NCBI GenBank assembly: GCA_001695595.3
Contig: MBPM02000050.1
Coordinates: 434,001-498,000, forward strand
Origin: Plasmopara viticola
Lineage: Eukaryota > Oomycota > Peronosporomycetes > Peronosporales > Peronosporaceae
DNA: 64,000 nt
Reading direction: 5' to 3'
The notes beneath the pieces are model-generated. The model saw only the letters and a list, made by a program, of their open reading frames with translations. It had not been told where the DNA came from and did not search any database. Of this stretch, positions 21,745-34,700 are shown piece by piece; positions within the stretch are counted from its first letter, which is position 1, and every line of letters begins with the position of its first letter. The translations under genes were made by a program, and so were the position numbers.

Positions 21745-23098
21745 ATGAGCCCAAGCTCCGTCTTCCCTGACTCCGACACCGACTTCGCCCTTGCCATGGA
21801 CGCCTCCACCACCAACCGCATCAACAAGTTCGATGGAACGAACTTCCACACTTGGAAGTTTAAAATGCAGATGGTGCTGGAGGAGCGTGACTTGTGGGAA
21901 GTGGTGAGCGGGGAGATCAAGCTGGAACACCTGACTACTGCGCTGGACCAGAAAACACGTTCAAGCGCAAGTCGAGGAAGGCGCTCGCGATCATCTGTCT
22001 TGCGATGGAGGACTCGCAGCTGCCGTTGGTTCGTTCGGCGAGTGGGGCACACGATGCATGGTCGCGGCTTGAGGGACATTTCGAGAAGAAGAGCCTTGCG
22101 AATAAGCTCTTTCTTCGTCGTCGCTTCTTCACGGCCAAGATAGATGAAGGGGAAGATGTGCTCGCGCACATTAACAAGATGAAGACGCTGGCGGAGCAGC
22201 TCGACGCTGTGGGTGCTCCGGTTAGCGAGGACGACCTTGTGATCACGCTATTGGCAAGTCTCAGCGAGTCGTACGCGTTTCTTATCACGGCACTCGAGTC
22301 AAGAGCCGACTCTTTATCGTGGGAACTCGTCACGTATCGGCTGGTACACGAAGACTTAAAGCGCAAAGAGCAAGGTGGCGGCGTCGATGGAGCCGCGCAC
22401 GGCCAAGGTCAAGCATTTGCAATGGCGGACAATGGACGACGCAAGGGACGACAAGCGTCAGTGAAGGCAAGCAGTACTTGCCACTACTGTGGAGGGCATG
22501 GGCATTGGATTGCCAAGTGCCCGGCTCGAATTCGTGACAATGCGGAACGACAGCGACCGCAGCGTGCTAGTGTCGCGCAGAGTAACGATGACGACTCTGG
22601 CGACTATCTTTTCTCGGTTGGTGAAGCTGCCTATCCCACCAAGTCGAGCTGTGTGTGGCTAGTTGACTCGGGGGCCACTCAACACATGACATACTCGAAA
22701 GAGTACATGATAAACTACAAGAGAATTGACCCAGTGGATGTGCATCTCGCGGATGATGGCGTGGTTCAAGCTGTGGGGACGGGTGACATCGTCATGTCGA
22801 TGTTTACGCCTCGCGGAATGAAGAAGGGTGTTCTCACTTCGGTTTGGCACATTCCAAAGCTTTCACGCAATTTGTTCTCCGTTGGACGCTTTACAAAGGA
22901 TGTTGGCCCAGTCACGTTTGAGCACGACGGCTGCTTTGCTGAAGCAAAAGGTCTTCGCTGGAAGTTGGGCGCTCGTGAGGGAAAAGGGTTGTTCAAGCTC
23001 TGCATGAAGCCAATTATTGAAGACGAGGCCAATTTGACTAGCTCGTTGGGATGCCATGGGGACACCACGTCGTACCTTTGGCACCTTCGACTAGGTCA
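21745..23098 (+). pseudogene. H Gag-protease-pre-integrase, truncated
   Basis: M-type protein start MSPSSVFPDSDTD. A 2-bp insertion near 21953 breaks Gag after ALDQK. The second frame carries the rest of Gag, the knuckle CHYCGGHGHWIAKC (Glu to Gly against M2), protease LVDSGATQHM and SRNLFSVGRFTKDVGP. It runs to the start of the integrase zinc region (YLWHLRLGH), where element I is inserted after GGTCA at 23094-23098. The rest of integrase, RT and RNase H are not seen in the window. Confidence 0.91.
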
Positions 23099-23438
23099 TA
23101 TTGAAGGTAGCCGGTTTCCCTCAGTTTTATTCCGGTTTCCAAGGCTGTCCAATACGAGCGGCTGTCCGACGGTTCAAACAAACAACGATGGCGTCATGGA
23201 AAGACGCACGGAAAGGCGCACTCAAGATGATTGCGCCCGGATGGTAAGTGCCTCTGATTGACTTAGATAAATGAATGGCTTAGATGTAGCAAAGAGTTGT
23301 GAACTAAGGACCAAGTGAATACACTCACTTTGAAATCTTCTTTCTTCCTCACAAGTGTCTTCGCTCGGTTCTCCCTCGCGCAGACTCTTCACCACACGCC
23401 TCAAACTCTTCGCCTTCGCTCCGCTCACCCAACCAACA
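23099..23438 (+). repeat. 5' LTR of I (340 bp, chimeric)
   Basis: TATTGAAGGTAGCC...CAACCAACA. Bases 23225-23312 align with the group-1 LTR block that carries GATTGCGCCCGGATGG, CTTAGATAAAT and GAACTAAGGACC. Bases 23352-23390 resemble the group-2 LTR end (AAGTGTCTTCGCTC, CGCGCAGACTCTTC). The first 120 bp match neither. Initiator-like ACTCACTTTGAAATC is present. Confidence 0.88.
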
Positions 23439-23450
23439 GGTTATGAGCCC
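23439..23450 (+). other. Primer-binding site with gag start (I)
   Basis: GGTTATGAGCCC, fully complementary to the GGGCTCATAACC segment of the initiator tRNA-Met anticodon arm. ATG 23443 opens the polyprotein. Confidence 0.8.
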
Positions 23451-26400
23451 AACCATGACCTCGGTGCATGCCGTCTCGGCCAAGGTCGCCATCGACAAGT
23501 TCAACGGCGACAACTATGCAACGTGGAACCGCTACATGCGTTGCGTTTTTCTTACCAAGGCCGTGTGGCATGTTGTCAACCGCGAGGTGACTCCGACGTT
23601 TGTTGACGCTCGTGCCTCGGACGAATATGTCAGGACAAGCAACATTGCTTTTGGATTGATGCTGCTCCATATGGATGCGGACTATCACCACGTTGTTAAT
23701 GACTGCGATGAAGCGTGGGTTGCGTGGGCGCGTATTAAGACGCTGTACGGCGGATCGCAAAAGGCTGGTCGCATCTACTTGAAGCGACAACTCTTTAGCA
23801 TGGAGATGGCCGAAGGTGGTAATGTCTTGCATCACTGCAATGAAGTCCTCAATATCAGCGCAAAGCTTTCCAGTATCGGCGCGAAATTGGAGGACGAAGA
23901 CGTTGCAATCTGCCTTTTGCGAAGTCTGCCCAAGAGCTACGAGAATGTCGTGCTCAACTTGGAGATCAGCAATGCGGAGTTGAGGACTCAGGATGTGGTT
24001 ATAGTGCTGACGAATGAGCACATTAAGCGACAAGGGTCAAAAACCACGACAGTCAAGACTGAGGAAGTGGCAAAGGCGTTCAGCGCAGAGCGAGAATATC
24101 GCCAGTGCGCATACTGCGGAAAATTAGGGCACTCGGCGAAGCGGTGCTGGACCAAGCAGAAGGATGAGAATCGGAATGCTCGACGCGGCGGCCAAGCTTG
24201 TGGACGCGGAGCAAACAATGTTCACTATCGACCAAGCGATCAATACGACTACGACCGTGTTGCGTTTGCGGTCTCACTGGAGTGTGGACTTTCAACAACA
24301 AAAAGTATGCCTGGAATGTGGGCGATCGACAGTGGCGCAACGCATCACATATGCAACAACACAAACAAATTTTAAAGACTCGATGAAAACAATTTTGGCG
24401 AACTCTCGGTCGCTGACGGAAACAAGACTGCAATTGAAGGTGTCGGGACAATCATTGAGCGCGTGGTTTTGCCCGATGGTATAGAATCCGACATTGAATT
24501 CAAGAACGTATTGTTCGTGCCAGCAATGAACAAGAATTTGCTTTCGGTGCCACAGATCAACAAGAGTGGCAACTTTCAAGTGGTACTTGATGGTCCACGC
24601 ATGGATATTACGCGCAAAGTCTCGAATCAAGTTGTGGCTACAGCAGACCTTGTGGACGGTCTTTACTGGCTTCGTACTTCCCAATATTCAGCAAATTCGG
24701 CGGTGCGGGGACAAAACATCAATCTGCATGCAAGAATGGGTCACGCTCCAATCGACGTGCTTCGCAAGATGGTCAATGGTGGAATGATCAAGGACGCAAA
24801 CGTGCCACTAGGTTCAAGCGATCAAGGCATGTGTCGAGGGTGTCAGTTAGGAAAAATGGTCCAAAGACCATTTCCTAGCTCCCAAGACAAGCGTCCATAT
24901 GATACGTTTGAGCTCCTTCACTTCGACATATGCGGTCCCATGGAACAAGACTCTTTGGGTGGAAGCAGGTACTTGCTCCTCATTGTAGACGAGGCCAGCG
25001 GATGCATGAAGGGCTTTTGCTTAAGAGCCAAATCTGAATCCGAAGAATGTCTCACAAGCTACATCGTCAAGGTTCAAACGCAATTCGGCAAGCAAGTCAA
25101 GTTTGTGAGACATGATGGAGCGCGAGAATTCGCAACAAATTCGCTCAAGATCTTCTATGGCGATCAAGGTATTGAGCAGCAGTTCACGGTTCCATACGCG
25201 CATCAAACAAATGGGACAGCTGAGCGGGCCATCAGAACTATTGTTACGATTGGCCGCGCTTTACTGCACTATGCAAATCTTGACAAGCGCTTTTGGGGTG
25301 AAGCGGCAATGACGGCAATTTATATCAAGAATCGACTGCCTTCACCCAAGATTGCAAGCAAAACCCCGTTTGAGATTGTGTACAAGTCCAAGCCAAGTGT
25401 AAAGCACCTGCGTGTATTCGGCTGCCGAACATTTACACTGACACCAAAAGAAAAGCGACTCAAGTGGGATCCAAAAGCTCGCGCCGGCATTTTTATGGGC
25501 TATCAAGAGTCATCAAAGGCCTATCGAATTTTTGACATCGAGGCAGGACAAATAATTGTTAGTCGTGACGTCAACTTTGATGAATCAAGGCTTGGTCTTG
25601 CATCTACAGGGCCACCAGCTCCTGACAATGATGACGATGACCTCAATCTTGATCCGCTCACCATCGATGACAGTAATCCAGTGTACCGAATGAATTTCAA
25701 GTCGTCCGGAAAGCGCAAGAACCGATCAGGCGCATATGACGCGAACAATGATTCAGCTCTCCCACGCTACGAGTATCACGAGAATGGACTCGAGGAATCA
25801 AGTGCGCCTGAAAGTCTTGACGAGCGACGAGCCAAACGCAGATCGGTCGAGCGCATGACCAGTAATCAGGAAAATGAAGACGAAAAGAGCGAGACAAATG
25901 ATCACTCGGTGCCACGCGATTTTTGGCATGCAAGCGCTAATGCAGTCGAAGCTATCGACCTTTCTGAACCATCGAGTTATCAAGATGCCGTTAGCGGACC
26001 AGATCAAGTACATTGGCGAAAAGCAGTGCGTGCAGAATTAGAGTCTATGCAATTTCGCAACGTGTTTCGAGCGGCCAAACTCCCAGCAGGACAACATGCT
26101 ATTGGAACGAAGTGGTTTTTCAAGATCAAGCGCAAAGCCGACGGATCAATTGAAAAATACAAGGCGCGTCTCGTCGCAAAAGGATTTAAACAGCAATACG
26201 GCATTGACTACACGGAAACGTTTTCGCCTGTGGTCAAGTACGTCACACTGCGCATGGTGATCAGCTTGACAAAGTATCTTGGATGGCCCCTTGACCAGCT
26301 CGATGTTGTTACGGCATTTCTCTACGGTGTAATGAAAGGAGTCGTTTACTGTGTAGTACCAGAGGGAGTGGATCGAAGGTAGTTCCGATTGCTTGGTACT

Positions 26401-27513
26401 GTTGAAAGCAATTTACGGCCTAAAACAAGCATCCCGAGTTTGGAACGAGACCTTTGATGAGTTTGTGTGCTCCATTGGTTTCTGTGTTTCTGCTTTCGAC
26501 CCATGCCTCTATATCAAGAATGTCGACGGCCATTGCATATTGCTACTGGTGTATGTAGACGATGTACTCATCACTGGCAGCTCGGCCAAGTTCATCGCGG
26601 AAACTAAAAGCACTCTCAAGTCACGCTTTGAAATGACGGACAGTGGGAAATTTGCTTTTGTTTTGGGCATTGAGCTTGTGGATAATGCTGACGGCAGCAT
26701 CACACTTTGCCAGAGACGCTATGTCGACGACATTCTCAAGCGATTTGGCATGAGTGATTGCAAGCCAGTATTAAGTCCGACCGACTTAAGCTTACGACTC
26801 GTGCCAAGTGCTGCAACAACAAAGGCTGACGTTCCATTTCGCGAAGCTGTGGGTGCCTTGATGCATCTGACAACTGCAACACGTCCGGACATTGCCTTTG
26901 CTGTTGGATATGTATCACGTTTTATGGAGAACCCGCAAGCTGAACACTGGGTTGCGATAAAGAGAGTTCTTCGCTACCTCCAAGGAAGCAAGTCACACGG
27001 CATCACTTTTAAGGCTAGTGATCATGTGGATTTCCGGGGATACTCGGATACAGATTGGGCTGGCGATCATGCGGACCGCAAGTCAACCTCTGGCTATGCA
27101 TTTATGTTGATGGGAGCACCTGTGAGTTGGGGAAGCAAGAAACAATCAAGCGTTTCACTGTCGACCAGCGAAGCTGAATACATTGCACTCAGCCTGGCAA
27201 TACAAGAAGGCAAGTGGGTACATCGTCTTCTTTGTGAAATTTTAAAAGCAGCTGGTAAAGATAAACGGAGCTGAAGATATTTGAAGATAATCAATCGTGT
27301 ATCAAGATGACGAAGAACCCGGTCGACCATGGTCGAGCCAAGCACATTGATATCAAGTATTATCACATCCGTGACGAAGTCTAACGCGGTGAAGTCAAGC
27401 TTGAATATTGCGAGACCTCGGCAATGCTGGCAGACATCATGACGAAGGCACTTCCAGGACCACGTCATGCCGACCTAATGAGGGCTCTCGGAATTCACGC
27501 GTGCTCGTATTGA
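23443..27513 (+). pseudogene. I Gag-Pol polyprotein, broken
   Basis: Gag, knuckle [14 protein letters not shown], protease [10 protein letters not shown], integrase ([37 protein letters not shown]), RT ([22 protein letters not shown]) and RNase H (SDTDWAGD with Ala to Thr, TSEAEYIAL) are all present. Breaks: TAA 24373-24375 in the protease region (frame continues to 26382), a frameshift near 26375 before DCLVLLKAIYGLKQ, another near 27270, and TAA 27382-27384 in RNase H. The terminal TGA 27511-27513 lies in the polypurine tract, as in group 2. Confidence 0.92.
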
Positions 27514-27520
27514 GGGGGAG
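27510..27520 (+). other. Polypurine tract of I
   Basis: TTGAGGGGGAG directly before the 3' LTR start TATTGAAGG at 27521. It fixes the LTR start as TATTG and includes the polyprotein stop codon. Confidence 0.85.
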
Positions 27521-27737
27521 TATTGAAGGTAGCCGGTTTCCCTCAGTTTTATTCCGGTTTCCAAGGCTGTCCAATACGAGCGGCTGTCCGACGGTTCAAA
27601 CAAACAACGATGGCGTCATGGAAAGACGCACGGAAAGGCGCACTCAAGATGATTGCGCCCGGATGGGAAGATGATTGCGCCCGGATGGTAAGTGCCTCTG
27701 ATTGGCTTAGATAAATGAATGGCTTAGATGTAGCAAA
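27521..27737 (+). repeat. Partial 3' LTR of I
   Basis: Same start as 23099 and near-identical. It carries two copies of the GATGGGAAGATGATTGCGCC unit where the 5' LTR has one. Cut after GCAAA (27733-27737) by the LTR of J. Confidence 0.9.
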
Positions 27738-28039
27738 TGTTGTCGAAGATGCTGGCGCAGAAACGCCTCGACCAGCGGCTACATATCGGTAAGTACGGGT
27801 ATCTGCAATCAATTGATGACTGACTGAATGAGCGGGCTCAAGATGGGCAAAAGATCAGTTTCGGAATGGGAAGATGATTGCGCCCGGATGGGAAGATGAT
27901 TGCGCCCGGATGGTGAGTCGTTCTGATTGGCTTAGATAAATCATTGGCTTAGAGGTAGCATGTAGTTGTGAACTAAGGACCTTTTAAATATATTCACTTT
28001 TGCATTTTGCCATCTACAGCACAAGTGCTTCTTTCAACA
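27738..28039 (+). repeat. 5' LTR of J (302 bp)
   Basis: TGTTGTCGAAGATGCTGGCG...CTTTCAACA, B-type, with the 22-bp unit duplicated. Core promoter TTCACTTTTGCATTTTGCC has one extra T. Followed by GGTTATGAGCCC. Confidence 0.92.
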
Positions 28040-28043
28040 GGTT

Positions 28044-31000
28044 ATGAGCCCAAGCTCCGCCAACTCTGCCCCCGACACCGACTACGCTTTCGCTATGGAC
28101 ATCGCCGCCGCCACCAACTCACGCATCAACAAGTTCGATGGAACAAACTTCCACACATGGAAGTTCAAGATGCAGATGGTGCTTGAGGAGCGGGACCTAT
28201 GGGAGGTAGCGAGTGGGGAAGTCAAGATGGAGGACTTGGCAACGGCCTTGGACCAGCTGACGTTTAAGCGCAAGTCAAGAAAGGTGCTTGCGATCATCTG
28301 TCTCGCGATGGAAGATTCGCAGCTGCCTCTTGTGCGCTCGGCAACTGGAGCGCATGATGCATGGTCACGGCTCGAAGGCCACTTCGAGAAGAAGAGCTTA
28401 GCGAACAAACTCTTTCTTCGTCGTCGTTTCTTCACGGCCAAGATGGACGAAGGTGATGATGTGCTCGCGCATATCAACAAGATGAAGACTCTGGCGGAAC
28501 AGCTCGACGCAGTGGGTGCTCCGGTAACAGAGGATGACTTGGTGATCACGCTTCTTGGGAGTTTGAGTGAGTCATTTTCATTTCTTATAACAGCTTTGGA
28601 GTCGAGATCGGACTCGCTGTCGTGGGAGCTCGTGACATCTCGACTATTGCATGAAGACATGAAACGAAAGGAACAAGGTATTGGGGCCGATGGAGCTGCG
28701 CATGGTCAAGGGCAAGCGTTTTTGGCGAATGACTACAGCAAGCGTAAGGGTGGGCGACCAGTGCAAAAGGTCAGCGCGTGCAACTACTGTGGGGAACAAG
28801 GACATTGGATTGCCAAGTGTCCAGTTCGAATTCGCGAGAATGGTGAACGACAGAAATCGCAACGAGCGAATATCGCGCAAGTCGATGATGACAATGGCGA
28901 TTTTCTCTTTTCGGCTGGAGACAGCATTCCCAAATCGGGTGAAGTGTGGCTGATTGACTCTGGAGCGACGCAGCACATGACGAGTTCCAAGAAATTCATG
29001 CGAAACTTCAAGACAATTACGCCGAGGGATGTGCATCTTGCAGACGATGGAGTGGTGCAAGCGATTGGGTCCGGCGACATCGTGATATCAATGCACACTC
29101 CACATGGTATAAAGAAGGGACTGCTTACTGGTGTGTGGTATATCCCAAAGCTTTCTCCAAATAATTTTCAGTCGGCCGATTTACGAAGGATGTTGGCACC
29201 GTGACGTTTGAACATGGAGGTTGTTTTGCTATGACAAAGGGCCTCAAGTGGAAGCTTGGTGCTCGCGAAGGCAAAGGTTTGTTCAAGCTCTGCATGACGC
29301 CACTTCTTCCGGATGAGGCTAATGTGATAACTTCGTCGGGATGCCATGGGGACACCAATTCGTACCTCTGGCACCTTCGATTTGGTCATATAAGCTATGG
29401 TGGTCTCGACACTATGATAAAGAAAAAGATCGGCTACGGACTTGACATGGGTTCGGTTAAACAGTGGGAGAAGTGTGACGGGTGCTCACTCGGTAAACAA
29501 ACGAGAGTGAGTTTCTCAAATTTGTCACCAAGCCGTTCAAAGCAACTGCTTGAGGTAATTCACAGCGATGTGTGTGGGCCAATGCAGACATCGACTTTTG
29601 GTGGAAAGCGTTACTTTGTCACATTTATTGATGACAAGTCACATTTTTGCATGGTTTACTTGCTGCGAAACAAGTCGGAAGTAGCCGCGAAATTCGCAAA
29701 TTTTGTCGTTCTTGCCGAAAACCAAACAGGAAAACGAGTGAAAACGCTTCGCAGTGATAATGGCGGAGAGTACACTTCGAGCGAAATGACCAAGTTTTGC
29801 AGCAATCATGGAATCGTGCAGAAATTTACGCCGCCCTACACTCCTCAGCTTAACGGAGTGGCGGAGCGAATGAGCAGAACATTGGTGGAATGTGCACGCT
29901 GCATGATGGAGCATGCTGGATTGACGAAGGTGTACTGGGGTGAAGCAGTCATGACGGCTATGTTTCTTCGAAATCGGTGTCCAACGCGTGCTCTCAATCA
30001 AGACATTTCGCCATATCAGGCTTGGACGGGAAAGAAGCCATTGCTTGCGAATCTGAAAGTCTTTGGCTGCCATGCGTATGTAACGGTGCCTAGAGAAAAG
30101 CGCGCAAAGTTTGATGCCCGATCGGTTTGCTGTCGATTTATCGGATATTCGGATCATGAAAAAGCGTATCGGTTCGAGGAAATCAAGAGTGGTTGTGTGC
30201 TGGTAAGCCGAGACGCGCAATTTATGGAAGACGTTTACGACATTGGAAAGCGTGATTATCGTCAAGAGGAAGTCTACATACATGATGAAAATACAACGGA
30301 TGAGGACTCGCAGCATGAGGACCAAGTTCAAAACGATGATGCGGAAATGGAAGAAAGCGATGAAGGTGGTAACAAGAGACACCAGCGAACGGATTCGTTG
30401 GAGAAGGCTACTGAGACAAGAAATGCCAAGCGGTTCGCACAGCACAACACGCACTCTACTCGGTATGGCAGAAACCAAGGCCTTGATGAGATGTCAGCAG
30501 CAGCTCAAGATGGCTCAAGCTTTGAAGCTGCTTACGTCATGGATTCAGGGGGAGATATGCCAACTACGTTCAAGTCGGCTATGGAATCCAAGAACGCAAG
30601 CAAATGGAAAGCAGTATGTGACTCGGAGATCGACTTGCTGTTTAAAAATGACACTTGGGATATCGTGCAACTGCCAAAAGGACGCAAAGCAATCGGCTGC
30701 AGATGGGTGTTTCGTGTCAAAGAAAACTAGGGTGGTCGAGTTGAGCGATACAAGGCTCGAATGGTTGCAAAGGGTTTTTCGCAGAAGTTTGGCATCGACT
30801 ACGAGGAAACTTTCGCACTTGTGGCCAAGTTCACCTCGATTCGGATCGTGCTGAGTTCGGCAGCCAGGTACAATCTTTTGCTTCACCAAATGGATGTGAA
30901 GACAGCGTTTCTGAACGGTATGCTCGATGAAGACATCTATATGACACAGCCGGACGGATACGTTGACGCAACTCACCCCGACTACGTTTGCAAGCTCAAG

Positions 31001-31499
31001 CGATCGTTGTACGGCTAAAACAGTCACCACGCATGTGGAATCAAACGATTGATGTTTTCATGCTCAAGATTGGTTTTATCAAGTGCGACTCAGACCATTG
31101 TGTGTACGTCAAACGAAATGGGAGTGGTGACATGGCTTTTGTGGTTCTTTACGTTGACGACCTCATCATCGCAAGTGGCAACGAAGAGCTCATTGAATCG
31201 ACTAAGCGCATGCTGAGCAATCGGTTTGAGATGACAGATCTTGGTGAACTCAGGTATTTTCTCGGTGTTGAGATCAAGGTCGACCACAAGGCTGGCCAAG
31301 CGACGATGCGGCAAACAAATTTCCTGAAGTCAATACTAATCAAGTTTGACATGCAAGAAAGTAAGCCTGTGAGGACGCCCCAAGACCCTGGACTTAAGTT
31401 GAAGAAGAACATGTGCGAGGGCGGCTGCAAACATGAAGAAACCATGAAGAATGTGCCTTACCGAAGTGCTGTTGGAGCTATCATGTACTTGATGGTGGC
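28044..31499 (+). pseudogene. J Gag-Pol polyprotein, broken and truncated
   Basis: Close relative of B (MSPSSANSAPDTDY). Gag, knuckle (CNYCGEQGHWIAKC) and protease LIDSGATQHM are intact. A local scramble near 29156-29170 shifts the frame at SRNLFSVG. The next frame (29201-30727) holds integrase with YLWHLRFGH, CDGC, IHSDVCGP, RSDNGGEYTS and NGVAERMSR, the linker and WVFRVKEN, then TAG 30728-30730. RT continues (FALVAKF, MDVKTAFLNG) with a 1-bp deletion near 31014 and then LYVDDLIIA. The sequence ends at VGAIMYLMV, cut by the LTR of K after GTGGC. RNase H is not in the window. Confidence 0.92.
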
Positions 31500-31780
31500 T
31501 GTTGTCGAAGATGCTGGTGATGATACGCCTCGACCAGCGACTACATATCGGTAAGTATTGGTATCTGCAATCAGTTGATGACTGACTGAGGGAGCGGGTT
31601 CAAGATGGGCAAATGATCGGTTTCGGGATGGGAAGATGATTGCGCCCGGATGGTGAGTTGTTCTGATTGGCTTAGATAAATCATTGGCTTAGAGGTAGCA
31701 TGTAGTTGTGAACTAAGGACCTTTTAAAATATATTCACTTTGCGTTTTGCCAACTAGTGCTCACTTCGACCTTTTCAACA
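31500..31780 (+). repeat. 5' LTR of K (281 bp)
   Basis: TGTTGTCGAAGATGCTGGTG...CTTTTCAACA, inserted in the RT region of J after GTGGC. Core TATTCACTTTGCGTTTTGCC. It is the same type as the solo LTR at 53340-53620. Confidence 0.92.
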
Positions 31781-31784
31781 GGTT

Positions 31785-34700
31785 ATGAGCCCAAGCCCCG
31801 CCGACTCTGCCTCCCCCTTCTCTGACTCTGCCTTCGCCACCATGGACGCGTCTATGCCAAGTCGAATCAACAAGTTCGACGGCACCAACTTTCACACCTG
31901 GAAGTTCAAGATGCAGATGGTGCTGGAGGAGAGGGACCTGTGGGAAGTCGCAAGTGGTGAGATCAAGCTGGAGCACTGCACGAATGCGATGGATCAGTCG
32001 ACTTACAAGAGAAAGTCTCGGAAAGCGCTAGCGATAATCTGTCTTGCGATGGAAGACTCGCAACTGCCACTGGTCCGGTCGTCAAGTGGTGCGCATGATG
32101 CATGGTCGCGACTGGAAGGACACTTTGAGAAGAGGAGCCTCGCAAACAAGCTCTTTCTTCGTCGACGGTTTTTTACGACAATGATGGAAGAAGGTGATGA
32201 TGTTCTGGAACACATCAACAAGCTCAAGACGCTAGCGGAGCAGCTCGATGCTGTAGGTGCCCCGGTGAGCGAGGACGACTTGGTTATCACGCTTCTTGGG
32301 AGTCATAATGACTCGTACCAGTTTCTCATTACTGCATTGGAATCTCGTGCAGACACTTTGACCTGGGAGCTGGTGACGTCTCGACTTCTCCATGAGGATA
32401 TGAAGCGCAAGGAGCAGGGCGGCGATGGAGCTGCGTCTGGCCAAGCGTTCATGATGAAGGATGCGAAGCGCAAAGGACGACCGGTGAAGAAGACTGGTGC
32501 GTGCCATAATTGCGGCAAACAAGGACACTGGATCGCAGATTGCCCCTCGCGAGTCCAGAATGATGCTGAGCGATATCGATCGCAGCGGGCAAACGTCGCG
32601 CAGATTGAAGATTCTGGTGACTATCTTTTCTCGGTTGGCGGTAGCAGTGGCTCTGTCAAGCCGAATGACGTCTGGCTGGTCGATTCGGGGGCGACTCGGC
32701 ATATGACAAGCTCCAAGAAGTTCATGAGGAGCTACAAGACTTTTCCTCCTATCGACGTACATCTGGCAGACGACGGCGTCGTACAAGCTATTGGCAGCGG
32801 TGACATTGTGATGGCTATGATGACGTCGCACGGAATTAAGAAGGGTGTGTTGACAAATGTGTGGCACATCCCCAAGTTGTCGAGAAATTTGTTTTCAGTT
32901 GGTCGCTTTACCAAGGACGTCGGGCCTGTTGTTTATGACAAGGAGGGATGCTTTGCCGAAACAAAAGGTGTCAAGTGGAAAATCGGTGCGCGCGAAGGAA
33001 AAGGATTATTTCGGCTGCACATGACTCCGGTTTCTCGTGAAGAAGCAAATACGGTCAAGACTTTGACAAGCAACGAGGACACTTCATATTTGTGGCATCT
33101 TCGACTTGGTCATATTGGTCACGACGGGCTGAACGCAATCGTGAGGAAGAATCTCGCCACTGGAATCGACATTACGTCTGTGAACAAGTGGGAGATTTGT
33201 GATGGCTGTGCACTGGGTAAGCAGACTCGTGTACGGTTCCAATCGATGTCGACGGATCGAGCGAATGAGCTTTTGGAGGTTATACACAGCGATGTGTGCG
33301 GTCCCATGAAGTCTCCAACGTTTAGTGGCAAGCGCTACTTCGTGACGTTCATCGACGACAAGTCAACATATTGCGTCGTCTATCTGATCAAGAGCAAGTC
33401 AGAAGTCGTGGACAAGTTCGCCAATTTTGTGGCATTCGCAGAAAAGCAGACCGGCAAACGCGTAAAATCTCTTCGCAGTGACAACGGTGGCGAGTATGCA
33501 TCCACGAAAATGGCCAAGTTTTGCTCGGATAATGGAATTGTGCTCAAGTATACGCCGCCGTACACACCGCAGCTTAACGGAGTTGCGGAGCGTATCAATC
33601 GGACGCTTGTGGAATGCGCAAGGTGCATGTTGGAGCACGCGGGTCTCGCCAAACACTACTGGGGAGAAGCAGTTATGACAGCAATGTTTCTTCGAAATCG
33701 GTGTCCATCGCGTGCTATCGAGCACCAGACGTCACCTTTCGAGCTTTGGACAGCGAAGAAACCACTATTAGCCAACTTGAAAGTGTTTGGTTGTCACGCG
33801 TTCGTGCATGTTCCGAAAGAAAAGCGCTCGAAACTGGATGCGAAAGCAATATTGTGTCGATTTTTGGGCTACTCGAAGCACCAAAAGACGTATCGCTTTG
33901 AAGAATTGTCGACTGGTCAAATCGTTATGAGTCGAGATGCTCAGTTCAAGGAAGACACTTTCAACAGTGGAAGAACGACTTTCAAAAATAAAAGCACTAT
34001 TGTCGAGATTCATGATGAGGATGAAGGAATGTCGACGGACGACGAAAACGAGATTGAGCAAGAGCAGGATGAGACACACGACGCAAGTACGGACTTTGAA
34101 TTGGGAAGCAAGCGGCACACTCGTACTCAATCTTTGGAAAAGGTGACTGAGGTTCCGCAGCCCAAGCGTCATGTGCCCAAATACCAACGCTCGACACTCG
34201 AAGAAATGTCGGCTCTGGCTACAATTCGCGAAGAGGGCTACGAGGCCGCCCACATCGTGTATTCAGTGGGAGAATTGCTGACAACGTTCAAGTCGGCGAT
34301 GGAATCCAGTGACGCGGGCCAATGGAAAGCTGCATGCGACTCGGAGCTAGAGTCACTCCACAAGAACAAGACTTGGGATGTTGCTCCTCTGCCTAAAGGA
34401 CGCAAAGCGATCGGCTGCAGATGGGTGTTTCGAGTCAAGGAAAACCAAGATGGGATTATCGAGCGGTTCAAGGCGCGACTCGTTGCCAAGGATTTTTCAC
34501 AAAAGTTTGGAGTTGATTATGAGGAGACATTTGCGCCGGTGGCGAAGTTTACTTCAATTCGCATCGCGTTGAGTATGGCTGCCAAGTACGGTTTGACGCT
34601 ACATCAGATGGACGTGAAGACTGCTTTCTTAAACGGAGTTCTAGATGAAGAAATTTATATGCAGCAGCCTGAAGGATATGTGAGCGAAAACAAACAAGAT

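Larger units (their letters stand above)
23099..27737 (+). mobile_element. Group-3 copia element I, 3' LTR interrupted
   Basis: 5' LTR 23099-23438, primer-binding site at 23439, polyprotein region 23443-27513, polypurine tract 27510-27520, and the first 217 bp of the 3' LTR before element J cuts in. The protein is group-2-like ([23 protein letters not shown]), but the LTR shares a long block with group-1 LTRs. Confidence 0.9.
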
